Part shown: positions 33,501 through 49,400 of the stretch, in pieces
How the letters are laid out: every line of letters starts with the position of its first letter
Position numbering within the stretch: the stretch's first letter is position 1
Source: Scenedesmus sp. ARA3
Lineage: Eukaryota; Chlorophyta; Chlorophyceae; Sphaeropleales; Scenedesmaceae
Length of the DNA stretch: 64,000 nucleotides
NCBI GenBank assembly: GCA_004335835.1
Contig: RWJK01001146.1
Location: 1-64,000, forward strand
Direction of reading: 5' to 3'
Notes under the pieces: generated by a model
What the model was told of the DNA's origin: nothing
The model's database searches: none
What the model saw: only the letters and a program-made list of their open reading frames with translations
Made by a program: the position numbers and the translations under genes

Positions 33501-36500
33501 GCCTGCAGCAGCAATGGCCTGCAGGCCCTGCTGGCTGCTGGCAAGCTGCTCCAGCTGCTGCAGCGCCTGCTCACATTCAGCATGGCTGCCAGCAGCTTGC
33601 ACAGCCGCCAGCAGCCGCTGTGCCACAGCTGCAGCGTCAACATTGAACAGCTGGTTGGCTGTAGAAGACAGCACAGCCTGGCTGATGTGCTGTGCTGCGG
33701 GCGGCAGGCAGTCTGCCAGCATGGCACGGGCAGCTGCAGGGCTGTTGCCTGCCAGCTGCAGCAACTGCTGCTGCTCCACCAGCTGCTTCACCCAGCGCTG
33801 CTGCTGGTGACCTGTCACTTCTGAGGAAGGCTCGTCAAGTGTGCCTGGGTAGCGGCTGTCACGCTCCGTTGATGCTGCTACTGAGACAGGCAACACCTTG
33901 AAGGGAAACTTAAACTGCCGCAAGAAAGGCTCAGGAAGCAGCATACCACCCACACCGCCCGGCAGCAGCACTGCTTGCTGCTGCTGCTGTCCATTCTGCT
34001 GCTGCTGGCATGACCAAGCTGATGTGTCCAGCCCAGCAGCAGCAGCAGCATCAGCTGCTGCAGCTGCCGCAGCAGCTGCAAACCCACTCCACTGCTGTGC
34101 TGCATTGCCAAACACTGTCAGCGCCAGAACGCGCGAGACAGCGCGCCGCACCGAGTGCAGTGTATGCATCACCAGCGGCAGCAGCGGCACCAGCAGCCTG
34201 CAGGGTAGGGCAGCAAGCACAAGAGCAGGTCAGCTACTGCTTTCAGTCCAGTGGTTCAAGGGCAGCACCGCGGCCTGGCTGCCAGGCTGTAGGTACCCAC
34301 AGTCAGCCACTCCCATCGGTGCAGCATACAGCAGGAGGCAAGCAGTAGTAGCTTGCAGCTACATGATGCTGGCTGTGCCTGGCCTTGCCATGCTGCAGCA
34401 ACTGCATCTCTCAACATGCAGCTGCGCCACAAGGGGTCCACTGCCCATCACACTTTTCACATACATTTCACACCTGCACATCAACGCATACCAAAAGCAG
34501 GACATCATAATAGTACACGCGTTCACACCTGTGGGTGTCGCCGCACATCCAGGCGAGCGCCTGAGGGCTGCGCGCCAGCAGCCCTGCCAGCAGCTGCAGC
34601 GCAGACACCGCCAGCTGCATGTCAAACAGCTCGCCGCTGGGCGCGCCAGCGCCGACACGCGTGGGCGTTGGCGCGCGGCCTGGGTGGTGCTGCGTGCTGC
34701 CGGCATCATCCTCAGGCCTGCATGCAGCGCACGGCAAGATTTACGTAGTCATGCTGCCTGCTAGGACCAGGAGCAAAGCAAGCAGCCAGTGTGGCCGTGA
34801 GGGACGGCAACATGCGCAATCTGCAACGGATTGATGCTCGCGCACCAGCACGGCTCAAGCAGCTTGCGGGGAGACGTGCCCAGCTGCAGCTGGTGCATAT
34901 ACTGGCATCTGTAACATGTGGGTTGGACTACCCTGCTGTTTGTGTGCTGGAGGCCTCGAAGTCAAGCCCACTCACCAAGCTGGCACACACAGCCCCCACA
35001 CAGCCTCCAGGTGCTGGGATTCAACCATAACACTCAGCAGCTGCGGTTCAGGGCTCAGCGCCAGCAGCTCTTCAGCTGCCGACCTGCGCAGCTCCAGCGC
35101 CAAACCCTGGTTCTGCAACACCGCCAGCAGGTTGCGCACGTCGCGCTGCGTGAAGTTGGCTGCGAGGGCTGCTGAGGCGTCCGTTAGGGGGTCCAGTGGC
35201 AGGTGGTGCTGCTGCTGCTGCTGCTGCCTGCCAAGTGCTGCTGATGCTGCTGATGCAGAGTCAAGCAGGCCTTTGAAGGGGTCGTCTGCAGCGCAACAAA
35301 ACAGCATGGCTTCTGTGAGTTGTAGAATGGCACCGGCGATCTGATATTGCAGGCAGCGGTAGCTGACAGCCCAGCTGCACGTGCCACCAGCAATCAAACA
35401 ACTTTCAGCTGTAGAGCAAATGGATCAATGCTCAGAAGCCACACATAGCCGTTGCTGCACTCCCCAGCTCACCTGCAAATGCCTCGAACTCATCCAGCTC
35501 CTCATCTGGCTGCTCCTCACCACCCATCAGCAGCCGCAGCAGCTGCTGCCCTGCTGCGCGCCGCACATCAGCACGCACACTGAACAAGTCCTGCAGCACA
35601 CACAGCGCAGGGCTCTGCCAGAAGCCTGGCCCTCCAAACTCATCACCGCCGAGCTGCTGCTGCTGCTGCAGCTGCTGCTGGGTCAGGCCTTCGAGTGCTT
35701 CTGCAAGCGCAGGAGCTGACTCATCACCGGCACAGCAGCTGATCCAGCAGCGCCAGGGCACCAGCCACGCAGCAGCAGCAGACAGACCCACACCCTGCAG
35801 CAGCGACAGCATGATGCTGCATGACTGAGGCCGCGTCTGCTGCTCTGCCAAGCCCTGCACCACCAGGTACTCCGTTACTTGTGGCAGCAGCAGCAGCTGC
35901 ACCACCGGCTGCTGCACTGCTGCTGCTGCGCTCGCCAGCAGCTGCAGCACCACCTGCTGTTGCTGCTGCTGCTGGCTCAGCAGCTTCACTAGCAGCTGCC
36001 CAGCCTGCTGCTGATGCTGGCCCCCTCGCACTGACGCCACCACTGTCAGGCCATGCATCACAGCCTGCAGCAGTCTCGCATCAGACCTGGGGTTGAACCC
36101 CAAGCTCGGAACTGCCTCCAAAACCCTACCCATCCACCTGCCAGCTACCTTTGCTGGCTCAGCTTGCAGCCGCAGCAGCAGCGGCCCTGCTGCTTCCTCG
36201 GCCGCTGCTGCTGCCACATGTACTGCTTGTACAGCCTGCAGCGCTTGCAGGCTAGCTGGCCGCAGCCGTCGCAGCAGTGGCTGAGCAGCAGGGCGCAGCT
36301 CTGGCAGCAGCAGTGCAATGGCTTGGTCGGTTGCTGCTGCTGCAGCTGCATCGGCAATGGAGGGCGGCACGACGCTGCTGCTGCACCATGTCAGCGGCGC
36401 TGCGTTGATCAGCCTGCATGGTTTAAAGTAAAACAAGAAGGATCAGCGGTACTGGCTTGCCTGCCACAACAGCAACATGTGCCTTCAGCCACTGGTAGAG

Positions 36501-39500
36501 CAATGGTCACAAGCATTCCCGACGGTGCCACGCTGAACTAGTTCCACGCTGAACTAGTTGTAAGCGCACGCCATGCGCGCTGTAACCACAGTTGCCACAG
36601 CAGTGCTTGCCATTCGTCTATCAAGCTTGCAAAATGGTGAATGAGCTGTTAAGCATTGCAGCACTTATGAGTCCAGCAGCAGTCACCTGAGAGCCAGCAG
36701 CAGCAATTTCAAGCTGCCTAGGTCCCAGCAGCACAGCCCAGGAGCAGCAGCAGCGCCCCCAGCCAGCATCACAGCAGCAGCAGGCGCAGCGTCACTCGCA
36801 GCCCCCGCAGCCGCCAGCATGACAGCAGCAGCATCGCCGGCCACCATGCTGCAGTTGGCTGCTGCTGCAGCAGCCACAGGCTGCCCTGACAGTGCTGCTG
36901 CCAGGGCCGCAGCTCTGTCGCCTGCTGCTACAGCTGCTGTCGATGCAAGGGCTCGTGAGAGTGCCCCCAGCATGCCCCTCCACACCGCCTGAAGTTCATC
37001 ATGAAGTCCGTACGCTTCCTGCTCCTGCAGCTGTGAGCTTCGCACCAGCAGGCCTGCTGCTGCTGATGCATCCGAGGGCTGTTGCTGCTGGTGCTCGCTG
37101 CTGTTGCTGCCAACCTCGATGCCTGCTGCTGCCAGTGCTGCCAGTGGTGCTGTCAGCAGCGGCAGCGCTGCCTCCAGAATAGGCAGAAGCTCGTAGTGCC
37201 TGCCTGGCTGCGCCAGCAGCTCGCACACCTGCAGCCATTCACAGATAGCTTAGATGGCTTGGAGACAGATGCTTGAGGGGCATTTCTGCAATGGCTGATG
37301 AGCACTGTCTGTTGCACATGGACAACAGCAGCACCACGTATAGTACGGGCTTCAAGCACGGCCACACCAAGCTTGCATGAAGCTACCGTCAGGCGTCATT
37401 CAATGATGCATAGTGGGCTGCTCACCTGCAGGCACATGCTGTTCACTGCTGCCGTCACGTCAACACACTGCTGCTGCTCCAACAAGGCGGCGCCTGCCAA
37501 GCGCCACTGCGCGTCAGCAGCAGCAGCAGCAGTGGTGCTGAACATCCCTTCGTCTGGCATCAGCAGCTGCGGGTAGCAGTTGGGGCAGCTGGGATCAAGC
37601 ACCGGAGCACGTGCTGCTGCCAGTGCGGCAGCAGCAGCAGCGCCGCCTGGCGCCAGGCGTGCTGCTGCCAGGAAGCTTCGGCTGCTGTCGCTGCTGCCGC
37701 CTGCAGCAGCAGCAGCAGCAGCGCCACCCTGGCCAGCTTGTGCTCCTGCGACACCAGCGGCGGCTGCTGCTGTGCTGCGAGCCAGGCCATCACCATACTC
37801 AGAGTGTGATAGCTCAGGGTGGCTGGCCAGTGCCAGGGAGGCCTTCAGCCCTGTCACTAGCTGCAGCAGCACTGCAGCGGCTGCCTGCTGCACGGCGCGG
37901 CTGCTCCTGCTGCTGGACAGCAGCGCCAGGCAGTTGTCCTGCAGTGGCAGCAGATGAGGCATGGCCTGATGCATTCAGCAGAGCGCTTTGGCAATTTGAG
38001 GAGAGGCTTCACACAAGGAGCAGCTGATGTTCCATCTATGCGTTCCCTCACATGTCCCAGGCAGCGCAGACAAGTTTCACTCCAGACACCCCTTCGTCAT
38101 ATGCCAGCCATGCACTGTTGCAGCCAAAATATCTAAATGCAGCCGCAAACTTGTGCACCTGATCCTAGAATGAACTAGTTCCTCAGCAGCAGCCACTCAC
38201 CAGGATGCTCTGCCGCTGCAGCAGGGCCTCTGCAGGCATGTCCAGTGCAACAGCGCCGCCCAGCTCCAGCAATGCCGGCAGCAGCAGCCGCTCATCGTCG
38301 CTGTACTGCAGCCGCACATTGAGCTCAAACAGGGCCTGGTCGTCAGAGGCAGACAGTGCCACCACAGGCAGCAGCAGGTGCCCCGGGTGGCGGCTGCTGC
38401 TGGGCGGTGGAGCCCAGGCTGAGACAGGCGCTGCAGGACGGCAGCAGCATGCGTAGCAGCAGCGATACAATTGGTTGATGACATGGGCTGGTGGGGAGCT
38501 GACTTAGCTGTGGAAGGGCTCACAAGGTGCTGCGCTGCAGAGCGCTGCATGCAAATGGGCAGCCTTTCAGCAAGAGATATGACACAGCCAAGGACAGCAA
38601 GGCACACACTGCACAGAGGGCTGGCGTGTTCGTCAAACGTAACACACTGCTGCAGCGCGCATTCGCCGGCCACTCACCTGCATCGGCACCAGCTGCTGTG
38701 CCAGCACGGCTCTCCTGCTGCCTCCAATCAGCGCGTGCCCTGGCCCTGAGCAACCGCTCATCAAACGCAGCCACTGCATCACTGCCGCTGCCACCCGCAG
38801 CACCAGCAGCAGCACTACGAGCTGTGGGTGAGCTGCCCTGGGGCCACGTCCCAGAGGCGGCTGCTGCTGCTGCTGCAGCGCTGCTGCTGGTCCCTGGCCT
38901 GGACCCTGCTGCTGCTCTGCTCAGGCCCTGATGACTTGCAGGAGAGTGCGCAGCACCTGCCTGGCTCCATGCTGCTGCAGCTGCACGAGCCCTGTACCCT
39001 GAACCGGCAGCAGGGCTGTTGCCAGCAGCAGCAGGTGACCCTACTGATGATGCCGGCCGGCTCGAGCCAGCGCCAGCAGCACCATGCACAAGGTGTGTAT
39101 GCACTGCAGCTGGGTCCTGCCCTTGCAAGGCAGCAGCAGTGCTGGCCCAGCTGCTGCTGCTGGTACGCAGCCTGCTGGTCCCCACTGCACTTATGAGCTG
39201 CTGCAAGCGACCAAAGCGAGCGTCTGTCGTTGCCGCTGTTGCTGCCGCTGCGGACTTGCTTGCTGGGCTGCTACCAGAAGCTTCTGCGCTGGACTGCAGA
39301 GCCCCTCCAGGCTGCTGGTGAACCCTAGCTGGGCTGCTGTGATGCGGCGCTGGCAATCTGCCTCGCTCTCCTGGTGCATCAGGAAGTGCTGCTGGCCCCT
39401 GAGATGCAGCTGCACTGCTGCTGCTGCTGCTGCTTGGTGCGCCAGGTGTGAGCAGTGCAGCGACCAGCGCCTCAACAGACGGCAGCAGCTCATTAGGCCA

Positions 39501-40373
39501 CACCCCTGGTGTTATGAACACATGCGGCGCGCCTGTTGAAGCAGCAGCTGTGCCGCCTGCTGCACTGGATGTGCTGCTGCTGGTGCGGCCTGTGAAGGCA
39601 TGCAGCTGCTGTAGTGCCCCCAGCTCCAGCAGAGCTTTTGCAAGCTTGGCGTCCGCTGCTGCCGTTTTACGCAGCAGCAGAAGCACCACTGCCGTAGTCT
39701 GCGCGCCATCGCTGATGTTCAGCAGCCCTGCGCAGAAGCCAACATGAAGGTGTCACGACAAAGTAAATGTGTTGTGGGATGCTGCTATGTGATGTGCATC
39801 GTCAAGCAGTGTGCAGTGCATGTCATCATGCACCAAACAGCAGGCAAGTTCTGCTGGTAACAACCTGCTCAGCAATATGCCCTGCTGCTACGGTGGCTGC
39901 TAATGCAATGATGTGAAGCAGCTCACCTAAAAGGCCCTTCAGCACCCGGCGTTCCTGCAGAGCACAAAATGAAACACACGATGCAGTGGGTGTCATGTCG
40001 TCATGGTTGGAAACGCAACTGCCATCACAGCCGTAAGTATCTAGCAGCGTGTGCTGTTGCGACGGAAGCCGTGTAATCACTGCTGTCAGCAGACATGCCT
40101 GCATGTATGTGCTGCGCTACAGAGACCAGTGTGTATGTGTGCTTACCTGCAGCAAATCAGCAGCACTGACAAGTCCATACTTCCATTTGAACTCCAGACT
40201 CTCAAGCGCCCGCCCTCTGACATCTGCTGAATGATGACCTACACGTTCCAGTGATCAACAAGTCAGCTGGTTGCTCGCTACTGGATGTTAACGACAGTGC
40301 AGCTGAGCTGCAGCAGCTAACATCTCATAGCAGCTGCAGGGTGCGCACCAAGTTTCTCAGCAACGTAATCCAT
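27553..40373 (-). CDS. RTTN: Rotatin homologue (centriole/basal body armadillo-repeat protein)
   Basis: Rotatin/Ana3 is a large helical-repeat protein needed for centriole elongation and basal body integrity. Fifteen exons: 40373-40349, 40238-40147, 39954-39927, 39727-38678, 38430-38201, 37938-37426, 37228-36687, 36413-35473, 35285-34976, 34717-34529, 34197-33300, 33065-32185, 31886-31799, 31491-29149, 28902-27553. Every junction is in phase and the sum, 9,480 nt, encodes 3,159 aa. Human rotatin is about 2,226 aa, and the excess is mostly Ala/Gln/Ser/Leu expansion. The N-terminus follows the rotatin N-terminal domain: RALESLEFKWKYGLVSAADL then QERRVLKGLL, against RALKS...YADLVQERQLF in the human protein. 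Other helical islands are FTQRDVRNLLAVLQ, HSVRRAVSRVLALTVFG, RDRESSIRCLALRLLGQLL and, near the end, LLLLRNLAFDAELRG and AAYAVSALWALMYQGEKVKAAV. Exons 1-3 are tiny. Confidence 0.85.
36528..36562. repeat. Short tandem repeat in rotatin intron 7
   Basis: CCACGCTGAACTAGTT occurs twice in direct succession, separated by no more than a base or two. It is a minor slippage product in an otherwise unremarkable intron. Confidence 0.8.
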
Positions 40374-43246
40374 GAGTACTACTGCAGCTGTTCGTAACAA
40401 ATCCAATATCTAATTCGTTTCTTGATGCTGCAACGAGGCCAGCGGCCTCAGCTGTCTCAATCGGTCCGGCATGACCCTCGTTGTTGTGCTTGCTTGCTTG
40501 TATCCTCACGACCTCACATCCACCAAATCCTTTCTTGCCAGTCAATAACCTGGTCTGCCGCAGGTTAGTACCAACAGGAGACGAACCAGCACCACAGTAT
40601 GTTTGAATGAGGTGGTAGTAACACAGGCTTTGACAGTGGCTGGTGTTTGGTGATTTGCTTTATTGCGCACGATTACAGCTCTGAATGCATCATGGTCAGA
40701 GCCAGCAACCTTTGCCTGGAGGATTGGCAGCTGGCCAGGCACACACTGGGTGCCCCTGCCTGCAACTTGGGATCACCTGTACACGTGTGATCATCATCAT
40801 CATCATCAACGCCAGCCTGGTAAAGCACAAGCCTGTTCAGCACCCTGCTGGGCATTGTGTCGCAATGGTTTTAGTTCACATAATACAGGTACTACCCTTG
40901 TAGTACTGCATCGCTGCATGTCACGGAGCCATGTGGGTAAATGCAGTATGCTGGCTCCGCGCATCGCAAAGCACGCCTGCATTCAGTCAGGCCTGCCTGT
41001 CTGGAGATACTACACAGCAGCATCCGGCTTCGAGGAATGATTGTCCTATCTGTGGTCGGCGCATGCGGCCACCTGGTGCGAATCTGACCCTTTGGTTCAT
41101 GACAGCAAACACAGCTCATCAGCCTGCATATGTTTGTGCTGATGTGAGCAAGCAGCTGCAGCATGTGCATGCCGCAGTACTCCTCGTGTTAATCACAATC
41201 AGTCAGCGGATGTTGTCTGGGCTGTCACAGCCATGGCAGCCTCTTGTTGGCAGAAGTTTCAGGGGTTGTCAGAGGGTGCATTCTGGCCGTCAAGAGCATG
41301 CCAGCCTCGCATCCTGTGCTGTTGTACGCCATCACAATGCAACACAAGCTGAAAGATGCATTAAAGAAAATATGAAACTTTTTTCAGGCAATGCAGCCAT
41401 AGATAAAAACAGCATCTCTGTCATCTCTGCCTGTGCAGGGCATGCTGGGGAGAGCCGCTCTTGCTGCCAGTTGCGGTCACTGCAATGCAGCATGGTGCCG
41501 CATGCAACACATGAACTTCACGAGTAGAACACATCAAATGACGTTGAACACTTTTGGATGACATGTTGCCTCATCATCATGTTACCCATGTTGCATGTAA
41601 TCGGCTCAAGATGCAGCAGTTACCCGTCAAAGGCAGGCCATATAATGCCCAGGGATGCAGCAAATTTGATATGCAGCATGCCACAGATTTGAATGCCATT
41701 GAGTGCAACGACATGTTGCAGATAATTGGCTCAAGATGCAGCAGTTACCCGTCAAAGGCAGGCCATATGGAGCCCAGGGATGCAGCAGGACTTGATATGC
41801 AGCATGCCACAGATCAGAAATGGGTGCCCTAGCTCACTGCTTTGTTTGGGTGTCGCGACATGCAAAGTAGGACGGACAGACTCAAATAGGAGCAAGCTGC
41901 ACAGTGCACACCTGAACTCGAGGGCTGGTGCGCAGTGGCATATATGCAGCGATGTCATCATGTGCATAAAACTGGATCACCTGCCAGCTGGATGTGAAGC
42001 CCCTGATGGCTGTGAACACTATGTGTTCTGGCAGACACGGCACTGCATGCAACGAGCAACAACCTTTATCCAGCGTGCACTGTCAGAGCTCCCCAAAGCC
42101 TTCAAAGCTTCAACAAGCTCTTGAATGTGCCAACACACTGATGCAGGGCCCAGCATGCACTGGTGCACACCTGTGACAGCAATTGGTACTTCACACACTC
42201 GCTGACCCACGCTGTTCTGACCATGAAAATTGCTTTGATGGCTGCATAGGGTAAGCTCATAATGATGAAGAACCCAAAACCAATTTAACGGCAACTTGCT
42301 GCTTGAAGCGTAACGCAACACGACTCGAGGCATGCTAGATGTGATTTGCTGCAAGCCAACAGCTGTTGGTGCGTGGTGCACCTGCATTGCAGTGGTGAGC
42401 TTTTCAGCTGAACAGTGTGTGGTGCAAGTTGCCAATCACTGATTTCGTGCATAATGCATCCACCACTCAGCACTGCAAGCAAAGAGAAGGTTAACAGTTG
42501 AATGCTGTCGGCCAAGGCCTGCTGCACCTGCAAGCCATGTTTGTTTAGATCTGAAACGTTCTGCACCCTTTAATGGAAACCACGTCAACTTGCTGGCCAA
42601 CAGCCAGAACTCTTGCCCCCCATGCTTGGCGGTTGGAAGTAAATTTCGTGGACTTGCATGCTGTGACTATGGCAACACCAGGAAATTACGACGGCATCAC
42701 ACCTAACAACAGTGCTAGCCTTGGGCATCCCGGTGACATTGGCATTTATCAAGACGTGGAATTGGATGTGGGGGCTGCTGTGTGCGTCACTGCTGCTGCT
42801 GCTGCTGCTGCTGCACTTGGCAGTACTGTACAGCTGACACAGCTGCCTCTATGAGCAACACGACTCCATATTCACCTGAATGTAAACCGTGCTATTGGCC
42901 TCTGATGCACGCGAATTCATCGAGGCGTGCAAACACCACGCGTTGACCCTTACTCGCACTTCACAAGGGCCTGCAACAGGCCAATCGCAAGACGGAAACA
43001 ACAGACCAACCACCTACAAGTTCATTGAAGCTGCAGCAATAGAAGATGGCATGTTCCAAGGCAAAAGCGGAATGTCAAAGGTTTAAGGCCGGAGCCAAAA
43101 ACCTGGAGCTCCGCACTTTTTGAAACTGTGCTTAGTTCTCAGGGCTTCATAGAAGGCCTCAGTTCGGACGAGATTTTAACCACGTCAAACTTGCTGTCGC
43201 ACGCACAGCAGTCAAACGTTGCAACAGTCTTCAGCAGACAGCAAGC
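40374..43246. promoter_or_regulatory. Divergent intergenic region between rotatin and beta-tubulin
   Basis: 2.9 kb separate two divergent genes of microtubule and basal body function. It must contain both promoters. Small frames occur here, but none has domain content. A duplicated block lies at 41598-41814. I see no clear TATA box or named tubulin element just upstream of 43247. Confidence 0.4.
41598..41814. repeat. Direct duplication of about 92 bp, period 125 bp
   Basis: 41598-41689 and 41723-41814 share the block beginning AAT(C/T)GGCTCAAGATGCAG and ending GCATGCCACAGAT, with a handful of differences. The spacer between copies is about 33 bp. It lies in the rotatin/tubulin intergenic region and is not coding. 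Confidence 0.9.
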
Positions 43247-45768
<2,522 letters not shown>

Positions 45769-46280
45769 ACAGCTTCCTCATCTGCTGCTGCTTGTGTCTC
45801 AAACTGTATGTACTTAACAGTGAGCATGCACATCCTCCTGCGGTTCGACAACAGGGGATGGCTTTGTATGCTCTGTGGGTGTGTCATTGACTTGTTTCCT
45901 GGTTGGCTGCTTCCGCTTGAAGCATGTTGATTAGGTGATCGGGGGACTCTACCGTGTGTGTGGTATTGCTGACAAATCGACATATAATCTGCAAGGTGAT
46001 TGCCACCAACGCTGTGGTCGTGGTGTTCATGAGTTTCTATTTTGGTGTTGACAAGTGTTGTTCAGCAGCAGCAGTCAGGCTGTATGCGGTCCTCAGGCCG
46101 TCTGTCTGTATAGCCATCCAAACCAATCACCTGTGGTGAGATAGTGGAAAGATGAGTGGTCAGCCTTGTGATACAGGAGGAGGGGTACTGCATTCCGTGC
46201 AGCCCTGAACTTAATGTCAGAAGGTTTGGTTCTCATTAAACCATGATCTTTGCTGAATGTGATCTGGTCATGTATCATTC

Positions 46281-46285
46281 TGTAA
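46281..46285 (+). terminator. Probable polyadenylation signal TGTAA for beta-tubulin
   Basis: TGTAA, the usual chlorophyte polyadenylation signal, lies 513 bp after the tubulin stop. The preceding sequence is T/G-rich, typical of algal 3' untranslated regions. Confidence 0.5.
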
Positions 46286-47030
46286 CATCCCTGATGGTTG
46301 TTGCTTTTACGTTACCAAAGCAGGATTGAAGTGTAGCGCAGCAGGAACTGACTGAACATTGAGTACAAGTCATCATCTGCAGTTGACAACAGCAGCATAG
46401 CGGTCAGTGTGTATATGCAGCATCGCCCTGAGCTTCAGTGACCAGTTTGGCATGCTGTGTGAGTTGCAAACAGCGCCTGCAGCCAGCTTGTTGCCAATGC
46501 CAGTAGGGGTAAGGCAGCAAACATCATGATGTGTCCGCCACATGATCCAATGCCATATAGCTGGCAGCCTTTCTAAGCAAGCCATCAACACCAGGCACTG
46601 GCCAGCTGTCACATTGAAGCTAGCAAATTCATTGTGTTGCCGCCAGCTACAGGCTGTAAGTGGTGCAACTGTGGTCACAGCAGAACCAACAGCACCTAGC
46701 CCGAAGATAGCTGCAGCGCGGAAGGCAAACACCCAGTGAAACGCCATTTCATGATGCTGCGTTGTCTGTCAGTGTAATAACGTTGCACAAATGGGAGCAC
46801 TGTACGTCTTCCAGCCAGTGACGTTCAAGCCCATTGACAACCAACAGGGAATTACCCTAAATTCTGGCCAGACACAATGACTCCAGCACGCATTTGCAAG
46901 TTCCATCCACCCTCTGCTTGGCTACGCCCAGCCAACAGAGGGTGCGCTAGGTTACATCACACCACGCACCAGCCCCATGAGTACTATGAAACGCACTGTA
47001 GCGTCGCGTGGTTTCAATGCCCACATACCC

Positions 47031-47035
47031 TTACA
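47031..47035 (-). terminator. Possible polyadenylation signal TGTAA for the acidic protein gene
   Basis: TGTAA on the minus strand 377 bp after the stop codon at 47412. A second copy lies about 80 bp further on, so the assignment is tentative. Confidence 0.3.
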
Positions 47036-47411
47036 GCTGCTCAGGACGTCCTGTCCACATGTGCATGGCGCCAGGCTCCCTGAACGTGGCTGATGACGGG
47101 CACTGCCATGGCATGGCATTTGCCAATGGCATTTGCCAACCACCAAGCAAATGCAAGCACCACAAAAGCACCAGGAAGAGGCAATGCTGCACATAACGGC
47201 CGTGGCCTGCACTGGCCTGGCACCAGGCTGTCGGGAAATGCACCCACAGCACCTAGACGGCTCCAGACAGGCATCAGGCCAGCCAGCCTGGCATGCACAG
47301 CGAAGTAGCAGCCACCGCCATCACTCTGCATCTTGATCAAGCACACGCATGACACCACACAACCTGCAGCCAATGCCGTTGCTGTACTGCCAGCACAGGC
47401 AGGCAACCCTG

Positions 47412-49303
47412 CTACTGCTCCTGCCCCTCCTCTGCCTCCTCCTGCCCCTCTTCTGCCTCCTCCCCTTCCTCCCCATCTGCATAAAACACCATGCCGTCCT
47501 GCCCCTGCATAAACTCAGCAAAGCCTTCACCATACAGCTCATCCAGAGCCTCCTCATCTTCATACGCCTCATCCTCATCATCACTGCCAGACCAGCCCTC
47601 CGCAGCAGCAGCCAGCGCAGCAGCAGCAGCGCCACTGCCACCCTCAAGGCTCAGCAGCGCGGCATCATCAGCAGCATCGTCGCCTGCTGCAGCAGCAGCT
47701 GCTGCTGCCTCGCGCTTGGCCTGGCGCGCATTCATGCGGTCCACAACTGCCTCGAAAAGCTCCACATCTGCTGCGTCACGCGCCTTGGCCAGCTGTGCCC
47801 ATCTGTTGACAGGCGCCTCGGTGTACAGGTTGCCCTCTGCAATGTGTGGGATGTGTGGTGTTGACAAGGTGAGTCAGCAGGGCAAATGCGCAGTTGATGG
47901 GCATGATGCTGACACATGATTGTGCAAGCGCTGTGCATAGTTGATGCAGAAACATGTTCAGCCAACGCCTAAGCATGAGCAGAAGCCAACTCCAAGCGAT
48001 CTGCGCATCAGACACTGCCATCTGCAAGTGTATGCCTGCAAAGGCGGCAGCAGTGGCTGCGTGCTGCATTGTATCCCTTCTGTCACTGCAGCACTCCTCG
48101 CACTGCCAGCTGCACACCGAGAGCCTGCCATGCACACACTGCACGCACTCCAGCTGCCAGCTGCCAGCACCGACAGCCGCCAACATTCCACACTGCCAGC
48201 TGCACACAGCTGCAGCTGGCGCACCCACAGCTAGGAGCATTAACTTGGGTTGTGCTGTTGCAGAGAGTGTGCTTCCTGCAACTCTTTGCTATACAGCTAC
48301 AGCCGCACCCTCACCTCCATCCTCAAATACCAGCGTGGGGTCCACAAAGTCCTTCTCAGCCAGCTCCACCTCGCTCTGCAAGTGCAGGATCTCATCTTCG
48401 GTGGCCAGGTGCCCGATGGCCTTGATGAAGTCCTCCGTTTCGGGGACAGCATGCACGCCGCCGGCATTGAAGTCGGCAGGCAGCAGCGGGTTCATTACGG
48501 CAACCTGGAAGGTGGGCGGGCAGGGCAGGAGGAAAGCAGGAGCAGGAGAGGTTGCAGCAGCAGCAGGTGGCAGGCTGGTGAGGGATGGCTGAGGGTAGTC
48601 TATTCTGCAGTGCGGTTTAGGCCAAGGAGCGGTAGGGCAGGCTGGTGAAGGTTGGCTGAGGGCAATCTTTTGCAGTGTATTTTAGGCCCAGGGGCAGAAC
48701 GGCAGGCTGGTGAGGGATGGCTGAGGCCATTCTTCTGCAGTGCGGTTCACAGCGCAGGAGCAGCAATGCAGGCTGGTGAGGGATGGCTCAGGGCATGCGC
48801 ATGCTGTTGAAGGCTGGCTTGGTAGCAAGCCATGTCCGGTGTGCAGCAACTGAGACTGGTGATTTTGAAGCCTTGAGAGCGCGGCAGGGCACCGCCGCAG
48901 AAGCTGCATGCTGCGTGGAATCACGCGCTGCGCCGCAAACATAGCAGCAGCCACCCACAGCAGGTGTACCACAGCGCGTAGCGCTCTCAGGTAGCCACCT
49001 ACACAGCAGACAGCAGACAGCAAGCGCCCTCCACACCCACACACACACACACGCTGGCGAGCTGAGTGCTGTTTCTGCAGCCTTTTATACACCTACCTTG
49101 ACTTTGTCCGGGTGCACAAACTTGCCGCCGCCCACAATCAGGTCCATGATCTGCTCGTGGCTCCAGGTCTCCCCCTCGCGGATCCAGTCCCTGTCGCTGC
49201 CCTGCAGCCGTACATCACTGGGGTGGCGCTGCTGCAGCGTGAAGCTGCTGGGCCGTGCCAGCAGGCTGGTCTGGTGGCGCCACTCCGCGTCCAGCAGCGC
49301 CCT

Positions 49304-49400
<97 letters not shown>

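Larger units (their letters stand above)
45769..47411. other. Convergent 3' region of beta-tubulin and the unknown acidic protein gene
   Basis: Holds the tubulin 3' untranslated region up to about 46.3 kb and that of the minus-strand gene ending at 47412. A 124-codon minus-strand frame at 46373-46747 has no recognisable domain. Nothing else is definable. Confidence 0.5.

Noticed and set aside
46373..46747. 124-codon minus-strand frame beginning MAFHWVFAFRAA
   Set aside because: It lies in the tubulin 3' region, no family is recognisable, and no exon can be joined to it in phase.
49303..49397. CAG array considered as a CRISPR-like repeat or coding poly-Q
   Set aside because: It is a pure triplet microsatellite with no spacers, and it falls inside an intron whose flanking exons join in phase without it.
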